Of a DNA stretch of 64,000 nt, positions 10,055 to 20,473 are shown piece by piece. The DNA comes from Amorphophallus konjac. Taxonomy: Eukaryota > Streptophyta > Magnoliopsida > Alismatales > Araceae. Under the pieces are notes generated by a model. The model saw only the letters and a list, made by a program, of their open reading frames with translations. It had not been told where the DNA came from and ran no database searches. A program made the position numbers and the translations under genes. The DNA lies in contig CM040123.1 in NCBI GenBank assembly GCA_022559845.1, positions 301,556,642-301,620,641 on the forward strand, given 5' to 3'. The first letter of the stretch is position 1, and every line of letters starts with the position of its first letter.

Positions 10055-12140
10055 AACACTGAGGAGCCCAGATGGACTGCCCCAGTCCCTGAAGTTGTCA
10101 CGAACAGAGTCTCGAGGGCCAGCCTCCTAGAGACTCGTGATGATCCAAGGGAGCAAAGGGTCTCTGATTGTAGCCATATAGATGGCAGTTTTATTTGCTC
10201 ACTCGGTGCAAAGGGCTTCCAGGGGAACATGCGATGAAACGACAGACCCCTTGGAACCCGGAGTGGCGTTAGCTCAAAGAGATTGAGCAGGCGGACAAAA
10301 GGGTTGTATCCCTCCCCAGTCAGGGACAAGTAGAAGCAATCGGAGAAAACCATTCGTCGAGCAGTAACAGTTTCAGGAATGCAGCGTACCGCCATGCCTC
10401 GCCATGGGACAAGCCTCACCCTGTGAGCAGTCATGATTGCCATAGGCTATTCATGCTCATTGCCACCAAACATAGGATGGATGAGGGTTGAAAACCTCAG
10501 GGGTAAATCATCAAACACTGAGGGGGGAAGGCATGCGGCAATTCTGTAAGAAAGCAATAAACGACTATCGCATCGACTATCAGAGTGCACTGGTGCCCTT
10601 ACAACTGACAGGAACGAGTGAAAGGGCACTCAGCATTCTCTTGTTCATCGTTCACAGAAACGAAACACATTATTATAAACGAAACTACGTTATCGATGGA
10701 AGAACAGCCCCTGGGGAGGGATGATTTACTGTCACCCATGAAGGGCGTGGCTTCAAGCCATTCTCGGAAAGGAAATGAAACACCCCAAGACGAGTGGTCA
10801 TAGGATCTATTATTGATTTGGCCTGGAGGGCCTCCTCGCGCTCAGGGGAAAGTCAAGAATCTCGACACGTAATCGGTAGAAATGATCGGCAGTTCAACAA
10901 AAATAGAGTAATAGGTGAGAAGTACATTCAAGCCACAGCAAAAGGGACGGAGCCTTCTCTTATTCACTTTCTCTGTCGATCACAGCAGAATGGGGGACGG
11001 GGATTACAGAGCTTGGAGAAATTCCAAGGAGGAAAGAAAATAAACAGCTTCCGAGGAAGAAGGGAAGAACTAAAAAAAGGAAAAGGATACAGAACCGAAG
11101 GAGAACCGTAGGGCCCCTCCGAGACCCACCTTCTTCTTCTTGCTCCTCTCGATTGATCCCCTCCTCTCTTCTCTTTTCTCTCCTCTTTTCTTCTTTCGAT
11201 CGAACTCTCTTCTTCTAATTCTCTGCTCTCTATACTTTCTGAGGGCCAAGGGGCCCTTTTATAGGCAAACACTCCAAAATAGGGCATCGGAGCCTTGACG
11301 GGATGGGTGGACCGTCACCGTCTCAACGCGCGTAACAAGTCATCAACTCGGTCGCGGGGGCCACCGCCTCGGGCGCCAGCGGTTGCCAACGCCTCAAGCC
11401 ACATCAACGCCACCGACTTCAGCGATAAGGCACCACCGCCTCAGCTACAAAGGCCGCCGCCGACTCAAGTTAAATAATGCCACCGACTCGGCCCTTCAAG
11501 GGCATTTTTTGTAATTTTGACATTTTATCCCGAATTGACCCGGTGAGTGCTCGTAGTCCGGAGTAGCTTCGGGGTTGGTGCAGTAGTCCCAGACTACGTT
11601 TTGAAGTGTTGATTTGGGGCTTCCGTAGATTTTCGGGATGTGCAGAACCCGTACCGATTTCCCTGGGATTTGCACTGATCTGGCCTTCGGCACTATAGTT
11701 CATGCGACCAACTCAACTTCGCATATGTGCGGGATATCCTTATCGAGTGGACTATCCCTGGAAGTATTTTCGTCCTTACTGGGCGTCCTTCCCGCCACTT
11801 ACGGACCTTTTTGGCATGATGTGTACCCAAATCGGGTAACCCAGGTTTTCTCATGATTTGGTGTTCGGCACGTTGATTCGTGCCGCCAACTCCACGCTGT
11901 GGACACGTGGGGTGTCTTCATTACGAGGGCTATCCCTCGAAGCATTCTCGTCCAAATCGGACGTCTTTCTGGCCACTTACGGACCGTTCTGACATTCCAC
12001 GTGTCTTGATCAGATCACTCGAGTTTTCTGTTGATTGAACCTTCAGCTTCCCATTTTGGGGGTGTAGGGGCACTCTGCCAGCGTTTATGACCTGCCAAAA
12101 CAAAGGTCAAGAAAACTTAGAAATATTTTCAGTGTCAACA
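10055..12140 (-). repeat. Probable 5' LTR of element X (inner end tentative)
   Basis: The outer end is TGTTGACACTG on the minus strand at 12140, typical of Tat/Ogre LTR starts. A TATA box lies about 880 bases in, followed by a purine-rich transcript start (11100-11250). The inner end is inferred only from the PBS-like sequence and may be wrong by hundreds of bases. Open frames within it (for example 10012-10443, minus) have no recognisable domain. Confidence 0.5.
11256..11263 (-). promoter_or_regulatory. TATA box of element X LTR
   Basis: The minus strand reads GCCTATAAAAGGG, followed by a GA-rich stretch typical of plant 5' untranslated sequence. This supports minus-strand transcription of X. 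Confidence 0.6.
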
Positions 12141-14625
12141 GCGTGGAACGGAGTTTTCCACCGAACCCGCCGTTCTCAAGTTTCCGGAATAGAAATGGTC
12201 CTAACAGAGACCGCCTATAGGTGAAGCGGTCCCCAGGGAGACTGTTTCTTGTCTGTCTCACCGTGTTGTGGGACGGCGGTCCTGCGATAAACCGCTATGC
12301 TTGCCTTAGCGGTCTAAACGCGGACCATTTATTGTGGTTGGGCGGCCGTGCTCCGACAGCCTTGGGTTGGGCGGCCACCTGGAGGCCACCATTCGGTTAC
12401 TATTTTGTCGGCAGGTGTTGCGGTCCTTTGGAGACCGCCTGGGTCTAGCGGCGGCCTATCGGCCGACCATTTTTCCTTTGACGGTCAGCGCGACCCCCGA
12501 GGGCAAGCTCTGACCATTGAACGAGTCCCGTCGCTCTGCGGTCACGGGATGACCGCCACATTACCTGTGCGGTCTAGAGGTAGACCGTTTTATCCCTGAG
12601 CGGTCTGGGAATGATCACCTAGGTTCTGGAGGCACCCTGGGCTGTGCGGTCCTTGCCAGACCGTCTAGTCCCGGTGTGGCCCATGTGTGACCGTTTATCC
12701 CCTTTCAGTGCCCTGTAGTGTGCGGTCTGGTGGAGACCGCTTCTGCTTTGAGAGGCCCAACGGCAGACCGTTTCTGTTGGCTTAGCGGCCCAGAGATTGA
12801 CCGCCTCTTCTTGGGACTGTCCAAGGAGGATCGCCTCTCCTTGTGACGGTCTGGGGATGACTACCACTCTGTTTCTCGTGCTAGTCGCGTTCCAGTCGCG
12901 TCGTGTTGGTCTCTGGTCGACCCGGTTGTGACCCAGTAGTTGACCATTGGCCTCGGGAGTGTCCCGGACATCCCATGGGTTCCGTGACCGTGTTTCTGGG
13001 GTGTCTGGAGGTACTGTGTTATCTCGATTAGCGTGCCCATGTGTTTAGGGGTCTTGTGACACTATGTGTGTTCAGGGCTTTGTGTTACGCTTGATCGGGT
13101 CGCCGTTTATCGGCATGAGTGCGGTGGGGCTTCCCCGCACATTGTGAGTTCTTCCGGAAAGCAGTTTCTGAGTGGGCCGTGCATAAGGCCTTGGACTATG
13201 AGTCCAGTCACTCAGCTTGGGGTTGGAGGTCTCTTGAGTTCCCTTTTGAGGGGATGGTCTTGGCGGCTCGTGAGCTACCTCGATATTCATGCTACCGTGG
13301 TTTTAGACCTAGGGATTAGGCTAGATTAGCGGCATTGTGCCGTTGCGTACGACAGTCTTGACCCCGAGTCTTGTGACTCAAGGACCATTGGATTTAGTAA
13401 GTCTAGAGGACTATCTAGAGTTCAGTGGCTCGGCGCCACTTGGTTCTTCTCGACTTTCACACAGGGTGCGTGTGTGGTTCTCGGAGTTTCTCTTCGGAGA
13501 GTGGTTACATCAGTGACACCCCACTAGTCAAAGCCTTCCGACACGCGAGTGGTCCCCCCAGGGAGTGGTGGCGAGGCTTCTCCAGAGAGATGATTTTTAG
13601 GCTGGTTACTATCGGGCCCCACGTCTTGCAGCCAGAGTCCGACTGAGGGTAAAATCAGCCAGAGAGCCAGACCTATGACGCATGGTCTGAGTGTGCACAC
13701 GTGGTTGGGGGCAGTTGGACCCGCACTGACGAGCGCGACCCCAACTAGTTCTTGTTCTATGGTTACTAGTACGGTGTCCCCGTTCCACCAGGAGTCGAGG
13801 GGGACACCAAAGGCACAGTCTAAGTCGTCAGTGGACGCATCTGACCTTGCTTCTGGTGGGCAGGTACTCCTGTCACGTGAGACGTGACTCTCCTGTTTCC
13901 AAGTTCCACTGCCCGTCTGCGAGACGTAGTTTCTGGACCGTTCCAGTGTGCTTTCCGAGGTGGTGGCCAGGGGTGCTCGGTAGGGATTGTCGAGGCTTCG
14001 CCGTGCCAGTGTGGGACTGTGCGGTCCCGGTTGGTCGTGCCTATGTAGGCAGACTTCTGCGGTAGGGTTGCCGTGAGTGTTTCCTCGGTAGGTCTGGTGT
14101 TAGAGTGGTCCGGTTCCCAATTGTGAGATCGGGCTTTCTCTTTCTGTTGATGGTACAATAGGAGTAGCTGCAGTGCCGAGTTTTGATCGGCTACCGGTTC
14201 GCTGTTCCTACTGTAGTTGTTCTTGCTTTCCTTTCCATTACTGTCGTTGTTTCTCGGTTGGGATTCCGCGGGACCCCTACTGAGCCAGTGATAGGAGGCT
14301 CACCCCTACTTTTCAGGTGCGACGGTTCTTCCTCAAGGTTCGAGGGTGCTGTTCGGAGGTTCTTAGTTGCCAGCTCACCGGGTCGAATGTTCACTTGGCA
14401 TGTGGTACGTCTTACTACTTTAGACTGTACTTTTTGTTGGACTGGACTCTCTTGTTGTAGTTGTTTATTTATTTCTGTTAATTATTGAATTGTCTTACTT
14501 TATTTCCTCTTTCTTTGTACCTCCACACTCCTTTTAGCCCTTCCGAGCCCTCCCGGCTCGTTGGCAACGGGCCAGGATTTGAATGGTATCGGGTTCTTCT
14601 GGTATCCGGATCTTGGGTCGTTACA
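12141..14625 (+). repeat. Del/Tekay-type LTR N0 (plus orientation, left end lost)
   Basis: The last 500 bases match the 3' part of the N1 and N2 LTRs: conserved GGGACCCCTACTGAG, a GCTCA element and TTTTCAGG near 14270-14325, and the end GGATCTTGGGTCGTTACA at 14625. No PBS follows (next bases GTAAC), so it is a solo LTR or 3' LTR. Its left part is cut by element X at 12141. No coding sequence is recognised inside. Confidence 0.7.
12195..12870. repeat. Array of GCGGTC / GACCGC half-sites in LTR N0
   Basis: More than a dozen GCGGTC(C/T) and (A)GACCGC(C/T) hexamers alternate over about 680 bases with variable spacers of about 5-25 bases, forming many short stem-loops. The same motif recurs in both N2 LTRs. 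Confidence 0.82.
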
Positions 14626-15147
14626 GTAACTACATCATACGTCTATATGTATACACCATTGGGAAGCATACAAGCCCATAAAGAAAGAGAAGAGAGTCAG
14701 GACCAGAGGAAGGGGACGGCGGGGTAAAACAGATGTATCATGCGTATGCATATGCATTACTAGAAACACATGTACTTATGACAATAAATCAGGTGTGAAA
14801 GGCCCTGCTTCTATTAATTTTTCACGTGCAGGCTTACATCTTGGCCACACAAAACCGCATGAATTGCAAGGAAGAGAGGAAGACACGCGGAGGTTGAGGG
14901 AGGTGAACAGTTCCCCCACCCGCAAGGTGAGCGTGTGACACGGGGCACGGGGGCACTATTCACATATTTTCATTTTTTTTAAAAATCCCCCTTTTTTCTT
15001 GGCCCCTTCTTCTTCTTGTATTTGTGCATATGGCCTTGTGCGCTCTTTTCTCTTCTCCCCATTTGTATTGGGCTTAGCCCATTTGCTCGGTCCATCTCAT
15101 CTTTCTTCTCTCTTTTTTTTATATATATATTTTTTTGAGTGCCAATA
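14626..15147. other. Unassigned sequence between LTR N0 and element N1
   Basis: No coding sequence or PBS. It includes T-rich tracts and an (AT)n near 15120-15136. It does not resemble the first 850 bases of the N1 3' LTR, which should lie here if N1 had a normal 5' LTR. Confidence 0.4.
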
Positions 15148-15510
15148 GGACCCTGGTCGCCTAGGTCTGCTAGGCGGCCAGAGGTCGGGCCGCCCAAGTT
15201 TGCAGGCGGCTAGAACCTTGACCGCCCTACCCTCTCTCTTCCCCCCTCTGTTCTAGCCGGCAGGCGGCCAGACGGCTGGCTGCCCTACACTGTGCTTGGG
15301 CGGCCAAAGGCCTAGCTGCCCTGGTCTGCTGGGCGGCCAGCACCCTAGCCTCCCAGGTCTCTGTTGTGCCCTAGACTGGGCGGCACCCCAGCCTGCTAGG
15401 AGGCCAAGGAGATGGCCACCCAGTGCACAGGGGTGGCCCTGTGCTGGGTGGCCAGTGGTGTGCCTGCCCAGGCCTTTGGGAGGCTAGGAGGGTGGCCGCC
15501 CAGTCCTTTC
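15148..15510 (+). repeat. N1 5' LTR, first fragment, with GGCGGCC array
   Basis: Aligns to 62587-62898 of the N1 3' LTR, including the paired GGCGGCC(A)/(T)GGCCGCC half-sites and the end GCCCAGTCCTTTC, where the Sirevirus-like insertion begins. Similarity to the 3' LTR stops leftward at about 15148. Confidence 0.78.
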
Positions 15511-16520
15511 TGATAGGTGAGCTAGGCCCGGATTCATAGGGGGGTGAATGAATCCCTCTTATAAAAATTTTAATCAATTAAAACTACTAATTACGCCCAG
15601 TTAAAACTTGTGGAAAGGCAAAGACGCGGAAGTAATATGGGCAGGTAATTAGCACGAACTGGATGCTCTCTACGAAGGACGAGAAGATGACAGACTAACA
15701 AAATTTTAGAACTCTGCAGAATAGACTGATAATAAGAACAGACTTCATGAAACTCACACGAGACCTATATCAAACGTGCGGTATGCAAATGGAACACTCG
15801 CTAGATTGGAAGAACAAATTAATCGGCCTAAACATACATCTAGCGAGAGCAGATGAGATAATCAAACCACAGTGCACAAGGTAATTTTAAGGTGGTTCAG
15901 TCTGCAACCCGCAGACCTACGTCCACCCCACACTCCAACTAGAGTGTGGCTTCCACTGATACACAGCTTAACGGCTTGGCCTCACAGCTTGCCTACATCC
16001 GCTGACGAACTGCTTGAACAGCTGGGCATTACAGCTTCGCCAACCGCTGACTCACAGCTTGACCCGCTGGGCGTTACAGCTTAGCCGACCAGAGGATACC
16101 ACACCTCTGCAACTGCTGGGGCTTACAGCTTAACCCGTCTAGAGGAATCCTCCTCTGCCCGCTGAGCATCACAGCTTGCTCTGCTAACAAACAGCTTGAA
16201 AGAAAAGTAAAATGAAAATAGACGACAAGAAGCAACAGCGATTGAAAGTTGTAAATAATGAAGTGCAGATGTGGCTATCAAGGAGCTGACTGGCCTGGAT
16301 TTGATCCACGGTCCAGTAGAGCAAATCTTCAGTGAACTTCTTTTTCTCTTCAATCTCTCTCTTTCTTTCTCTTTTTCTTTCTTCTTCTTCTTCGTTTCTT
16401 TTCTTCTCTGCTACTCTCTCTCTCTTTTTCTCTCTTGAACTCTCTCTTCTTCTGCTCTCTGATAATTCTTCTTGATCTTTCCCCGGGAGTGTTGTCTCTG
16501 ATTGACTTGTAGAAGGGTGG

Positions 16521-16528
16521 CTTATATA
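16521..16528 (-). promoter_or_regulatory. TATA box of Sirevirus-like 3' LTR
   Basis: The minus strand reads GTATATAAGCC about 1.63 kb into the LTR, followed by a GA-rich stretch. The transcript start is expected near 16490. An identical copy lies at 24061-24068. Confidence 0.62.
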
Positions 16529-16739
16529 CTTCCTCAGACTGAAGATGCGCGCTCATGCCCTAGGCGTGTGGAGATAACACTCCCGCCTGGAAGCTTCAGG
16601 AGACCCTTTCCACTTGTCAGAATCTGGATGAATAAGGATCCACATGGCAGCATCTATGAATGAGGATGTTCATTGGATCACGTGCCCTTCTTAAGGAACA
16701 CGAGTTGTTGACCTGTTGCATAGGTGACTTTTAGTTAAG

Positions 16740-18015
16740 TATAAAAGATGCACAGACCTTACCATAGCACCATGTATGGACCTGGGATGCATTATGCTAA
16801 GCATGCATATACTTGAACAGAAACAAGTATAAACTTGGGCTGGCTAGCAAGGACAAACAGGCATCGACTCTAGAATGCATGCAACGCAACTAGCATTGAC
16901 CTTAATGCAGTCAAACACACGATAGCACAGACATTGTATTTGATAAGCAGGAGTCTACACCGAGAATGAATGTCCAAACATAGCAATGCACTGACTTTGA
17001 TGAATCATGCACGGACTTGATATGAGTCCAGAGCTAAGAGATGCATAGACTACGTGTGTGCATAAGCAATGAATGCATTGACTTGGTGTGTGCAAAGTTC
17101 AGACACTTCACGGACATAAAATGCCAGAACCTATCTTGCACAGACTTTATGCAATCATGCACTGACATCATTTTGCATATGTAAGATGTGCACGAACTTT
17201 GGGTATGCACGGTACAAAAAGACGCACAGACATGCCACCGAAGAATGTACCGACTTTGTGTGCATAGTACAAAAGTTGCACCGACTTGATGTGGAATATA
17301 TGCAAAGTATGCACAGACTTATATGCTCGCAGCAACTAAAGTTGCACAGACCTGGTTAGTACAAGGTAAACTTGCACCGACTATCAGATTGCATGATATG
17401 CAAGTTGCACCGAGTTTGATTTCGCACAAGCCAAATGTGCACCGGCTTTTCTCTTTGCATGTGACAGAAAACATGCACTGACTTTGATCATGCAAGAAAA
17501 CATGCACTGAGTATGTATGCTTATGTAAAACCTACACCGACTATGTATGTTCGCAGCGCAGCCCAAAAACATGCACCGAGTATGGCTTGGCTTAAACAAA
17601 GTATGCACCGAGTATGGTTTGACTTAGACAAAGTATGCACCGAGTGTGTATGCCTTAGACACAAACAAGACACTAAGTGAAATGCAGACTTGCACCGACT
17701 TGGCATGAGCGAAAGGAAGAACATGCACCGACTAATGGCCAGCATGAACCACAATTATGATATGCACAGGCCTAGACAATTAACCATGCTCTGACTTAAG
17801 GTTCATGCAGTAAACATATGCACGGACTTAGCTTGTTCAAGATGAGAGTATGCACCATGAAGACATGCAGTCTAAGCAAAACTCTGTACTGACCTTGTAT
17901 ATCACAAGGCAATACACATCATGCAACAAGACACGGTTTGCACTAAGTATATGTATGCATGCAGTAGCAAGATTATGCACTGACCTATGCGGGATGAAAA
18001 CGTGCACCGAGAGCA
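16740..18015 (+). repeat. TGCACCGACT-type motif array filling U3
   Basis: About 40 or more variants of TGCA(C/T/G)(C/A/T)GA(C/G)T (TGCACCGACT, TGCACAGACTT, TGCACTGAC, TGCACCGAGT) are spaced about 25-45 bases apart over 1.27 kb. The array sits wholly upstream of the TATA box in the element's own orientation. Confidence 0.83.
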
Positions 18016-18154
18016 TATGCAGAACAAGCACTAGATCACTCATGCATTCTTATGTGGTGACTCATTATGTTGCTCTCATCAAAATAATGTGGTGACTCAT
18101 TATGTTGCTATCATCAAAACATCACACCATCATTAGAGCACAAGGGACACAACA

Positions 18155-18480
18155 ATCTCCCCCTTTTTTATGATGACAACACAATGAACACAATGACAAA
18201 ATGAGTCACACTGATGAGTCACACTGACTCGTCAAACTATTCTCCCCCTTTGACATAATAAAAAAGGAGATGGTTTGCGAGAGAAAAGATAAGCAACAAG
18301 AGCATGAATACATAGACTAGTCTCCCCCATAAATTCAGCATACAGAGAATGAAGCAATGCCTATTGTAATAAAGTTCCCCCTTTTTGGCAAGAATATAAT
18401 TTCCCCCCCTTTATCAACATGCATGCAGAGCTACTCTCCCCTTAAAACATATAAAAACCAGAGCTCCCCCTGAGAACATG
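18155..18480 (-). promoter_or_regulatory. Multiple polypurine tracts next to 3' LTR
   Basis: The primary PPT abuts the LTR (minus strand AAAAAAGGGGGAGAT, 18155-18171). At least six more GGGGGA(G)-type tracts follow near 18241, 18323, 18376, 18402, 18432 and 18462, with another at about 20090. Multiple PPTs with an AGGGGGAG core are a described hallmark of Sirevirus (Ty1/copia) elements and support this lineage. Confidence 0.72.
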
Positions 18481-20473
18481 AGGGAAAACAAAGATGCTCA
18501 CACAAGATGTATCTACAGGAATTAACTCAGGTAACCACCACCACAAGAATTCTCAAGCAAGATTGGTTGTGGCAGCTTACATTAGTGTGGACAGTATAAT
18601 ACAGGTGGAAGGCCCACAGAACCAGAACCGGTTACATGAGTCAGTCGTCAGGGTTACAGAAACAAGATGGATGATTCCAACAGTGTGGAGAGTGAAACTG
18701 ATGATGTAAATGAAGTAGATGTAGTCAAGGGCAGGGGTAAGTAATAGCAAACAAGGCACATGATCTCCAACAGGTGAGTAAGCATAATGATTAAGTTGTC
18801 ATAGGTGAACCTGATCAAAAGAAATTGTGAGGCAGTTACCACAGTAATAAGTCCTCACAAGGAAAGACTCTCCTATCATAGGGGGTTATGAATTAATCTA
18901 CATGACCCAGCTGGTTTAAATCTTATGTATACCAAATTTGACAAGAAAACTCAATACTCATATCTGAATCTTTGTTTTAATAAACTTGAACTAGCGAATC
19001 ATGCTGAACACAAGATCAACCACCTTCCATCTTACACAAATGAATTCAATGACCACTTTGAGAGTTACATAGTATAGTATCAAAATTAAACACACTTAGA
19101 GAAATGTGAGTTGACAGCTTTTGCAAGAAATTTTCTTTCAATAAGCACAATATTCCCTGAGCAATTTAAGTTGATCAATACCTTTTTACATGAGGCACAA
19201 CACGTCTTAGGTGAAGTGACCCAGTTACTCAGTGTGATGACTGTCATTGCCTCTCAACTTTGAGAACAGAGTTAGCAATAGGAGTGTCTTTTTACATGAG
19301 GAGACACCTTGATCAGAGGCCGGACTCCCCAATTACTCATCACAAACATGCCATTGCTCTGTCAGATTTTCAATACATTTTTACCATATATAACTATGGA
19401 ACTTCATGACATAGGTTTACTCTATTTCATTGATAGAGAACCCAGTTTCTCAGTTACCAAGTCATTACTCCGAATACAATTTTTCCTTTTAGTCAACATT
19501 TTTCAAGTTAATGTTTAAAAACAATGCTATCTCTATGTATCTCTACCAAAGAAGCCTTGATGACAAATTTTCAGGTTTCAGATTAGTGAATCTAGAGTTT
19601 TCATGACACAGGTGGTTAAAATTTATTAAAACTTAACATTCAGATATTTTCAAATCATTCAAGAGCAAATCTGAGAATACATTAAACTTATATCAGTCTG
19701 AATCAATGGTCATTCTTAAACCTGTATGATAAGAATTTCTTTTACCTTTTTCAGACTAATAACATGGTACACAACTTGAATTTCTTAGACCAGTTCAATC
19801 AAAGTAGCTGAACAACTTATTATCACTAGAGCAAAAATGGATCAGTCACACCAGCTAAAGATAATGTGAGGATGATGGTAAGCTGGCACTGCAACAAATA
19901 GCAAGGGAAGAGTATCAAAGTTGTGCTGGATTAAATTCAATAGCTGAGTCTGGAATATAGACAGATCAACTTGTCTAGAGGAGAATAGCAAAAATTCAGG
20001 TTATCCACTAGAGAGCAGTAGAGAGATTCAAATAACTAAACAGGAGGGATTCAGGAAGTGAGAAACAAATGAATCTGACAAATCTCCCCCTGTCTAGATG
20101 CAGTGAAGCTAATCATGAGCATCAATAACATCAAACTTAACCAGTCAAACTCTCCCTGACTAAATGCATGATATACAGTGAAAGTATAGCACATGGTCTT
20201 ACAATTTATGTTTAAGAGAAAATCATGCAGTTCAATCGGAGGGAAAGACTACCAAAAGCATCGGGTTCATTTCAAGTTTTCAGAGGATTTCAATTAAGCA
20301 TGAATCAAATCAACATGAAATTCAAACCTTTCAAACTCACAAATTCATAAGATGGAATTTAAACAGAGTGTTCAGAACTGACTTGAAGCATAGGATCCTG
20401 GGGTTTTCATTTTGAGTGCCTTGGCTTATTAACCCCCTTTCATTCATTCCAAGGCACACCTGCAGCAAAACAA
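18481..20473 (-). other. Non-coding internal region of Sirevirus-like element
   Basis: About 2 kb of A/T-rich sequence between gag and the PPT cluster. No integrase, RT or RNase H motif is recognised in any frame. This is where pol of an autonomous Sirevirus would lie. Confidence 0.65.

Larger units (their letters stand above)
4609..12140 (-). mobile_element. Tat-lineage Ty3/gypsy retrotransposon X, decayed, 5' part only
   Basis: On the minus strand: a right terminus beginning TGTTGACACTG at 12140, a TATA box at 11263, a long leader with a motif array, then a decayed gag frame (8054-4929). The gag resembles Tat-lineage gag. The rest is cut off at 4609 by the Athila-like insertion and probably continues left of the window. 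Bases after the terminus are GCGTG (12141-12145), the expected TSD; its partner is outside the window. Confidence 0.68.
15511..18154 (-). repeat. 3' LTR of Sirevirus-like gag-only element
   Basis: 2644 bp, beginning TGTTGTGTCCC and ending CACCTATCA on the minus strand. It pairs with 23051-25687 at a constant offset of 7540 with about 40 substitutions and no indels (98.5% identity by hand count). The inner boundary is the PPT at 18155. Confidence 0.93.

Noticed and set aside
10012..10443. 143-codon minus-strand frame as a gene
   Set aside because: No recognisable domain. It sits across the probable inner end of the X LTR and its neighbours show no continuation.
12195..12870. CRISPR-like array
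   Set aside because: Plant DNA; half-sites are 6 bp, alternate in orientation and have irregular spacing.
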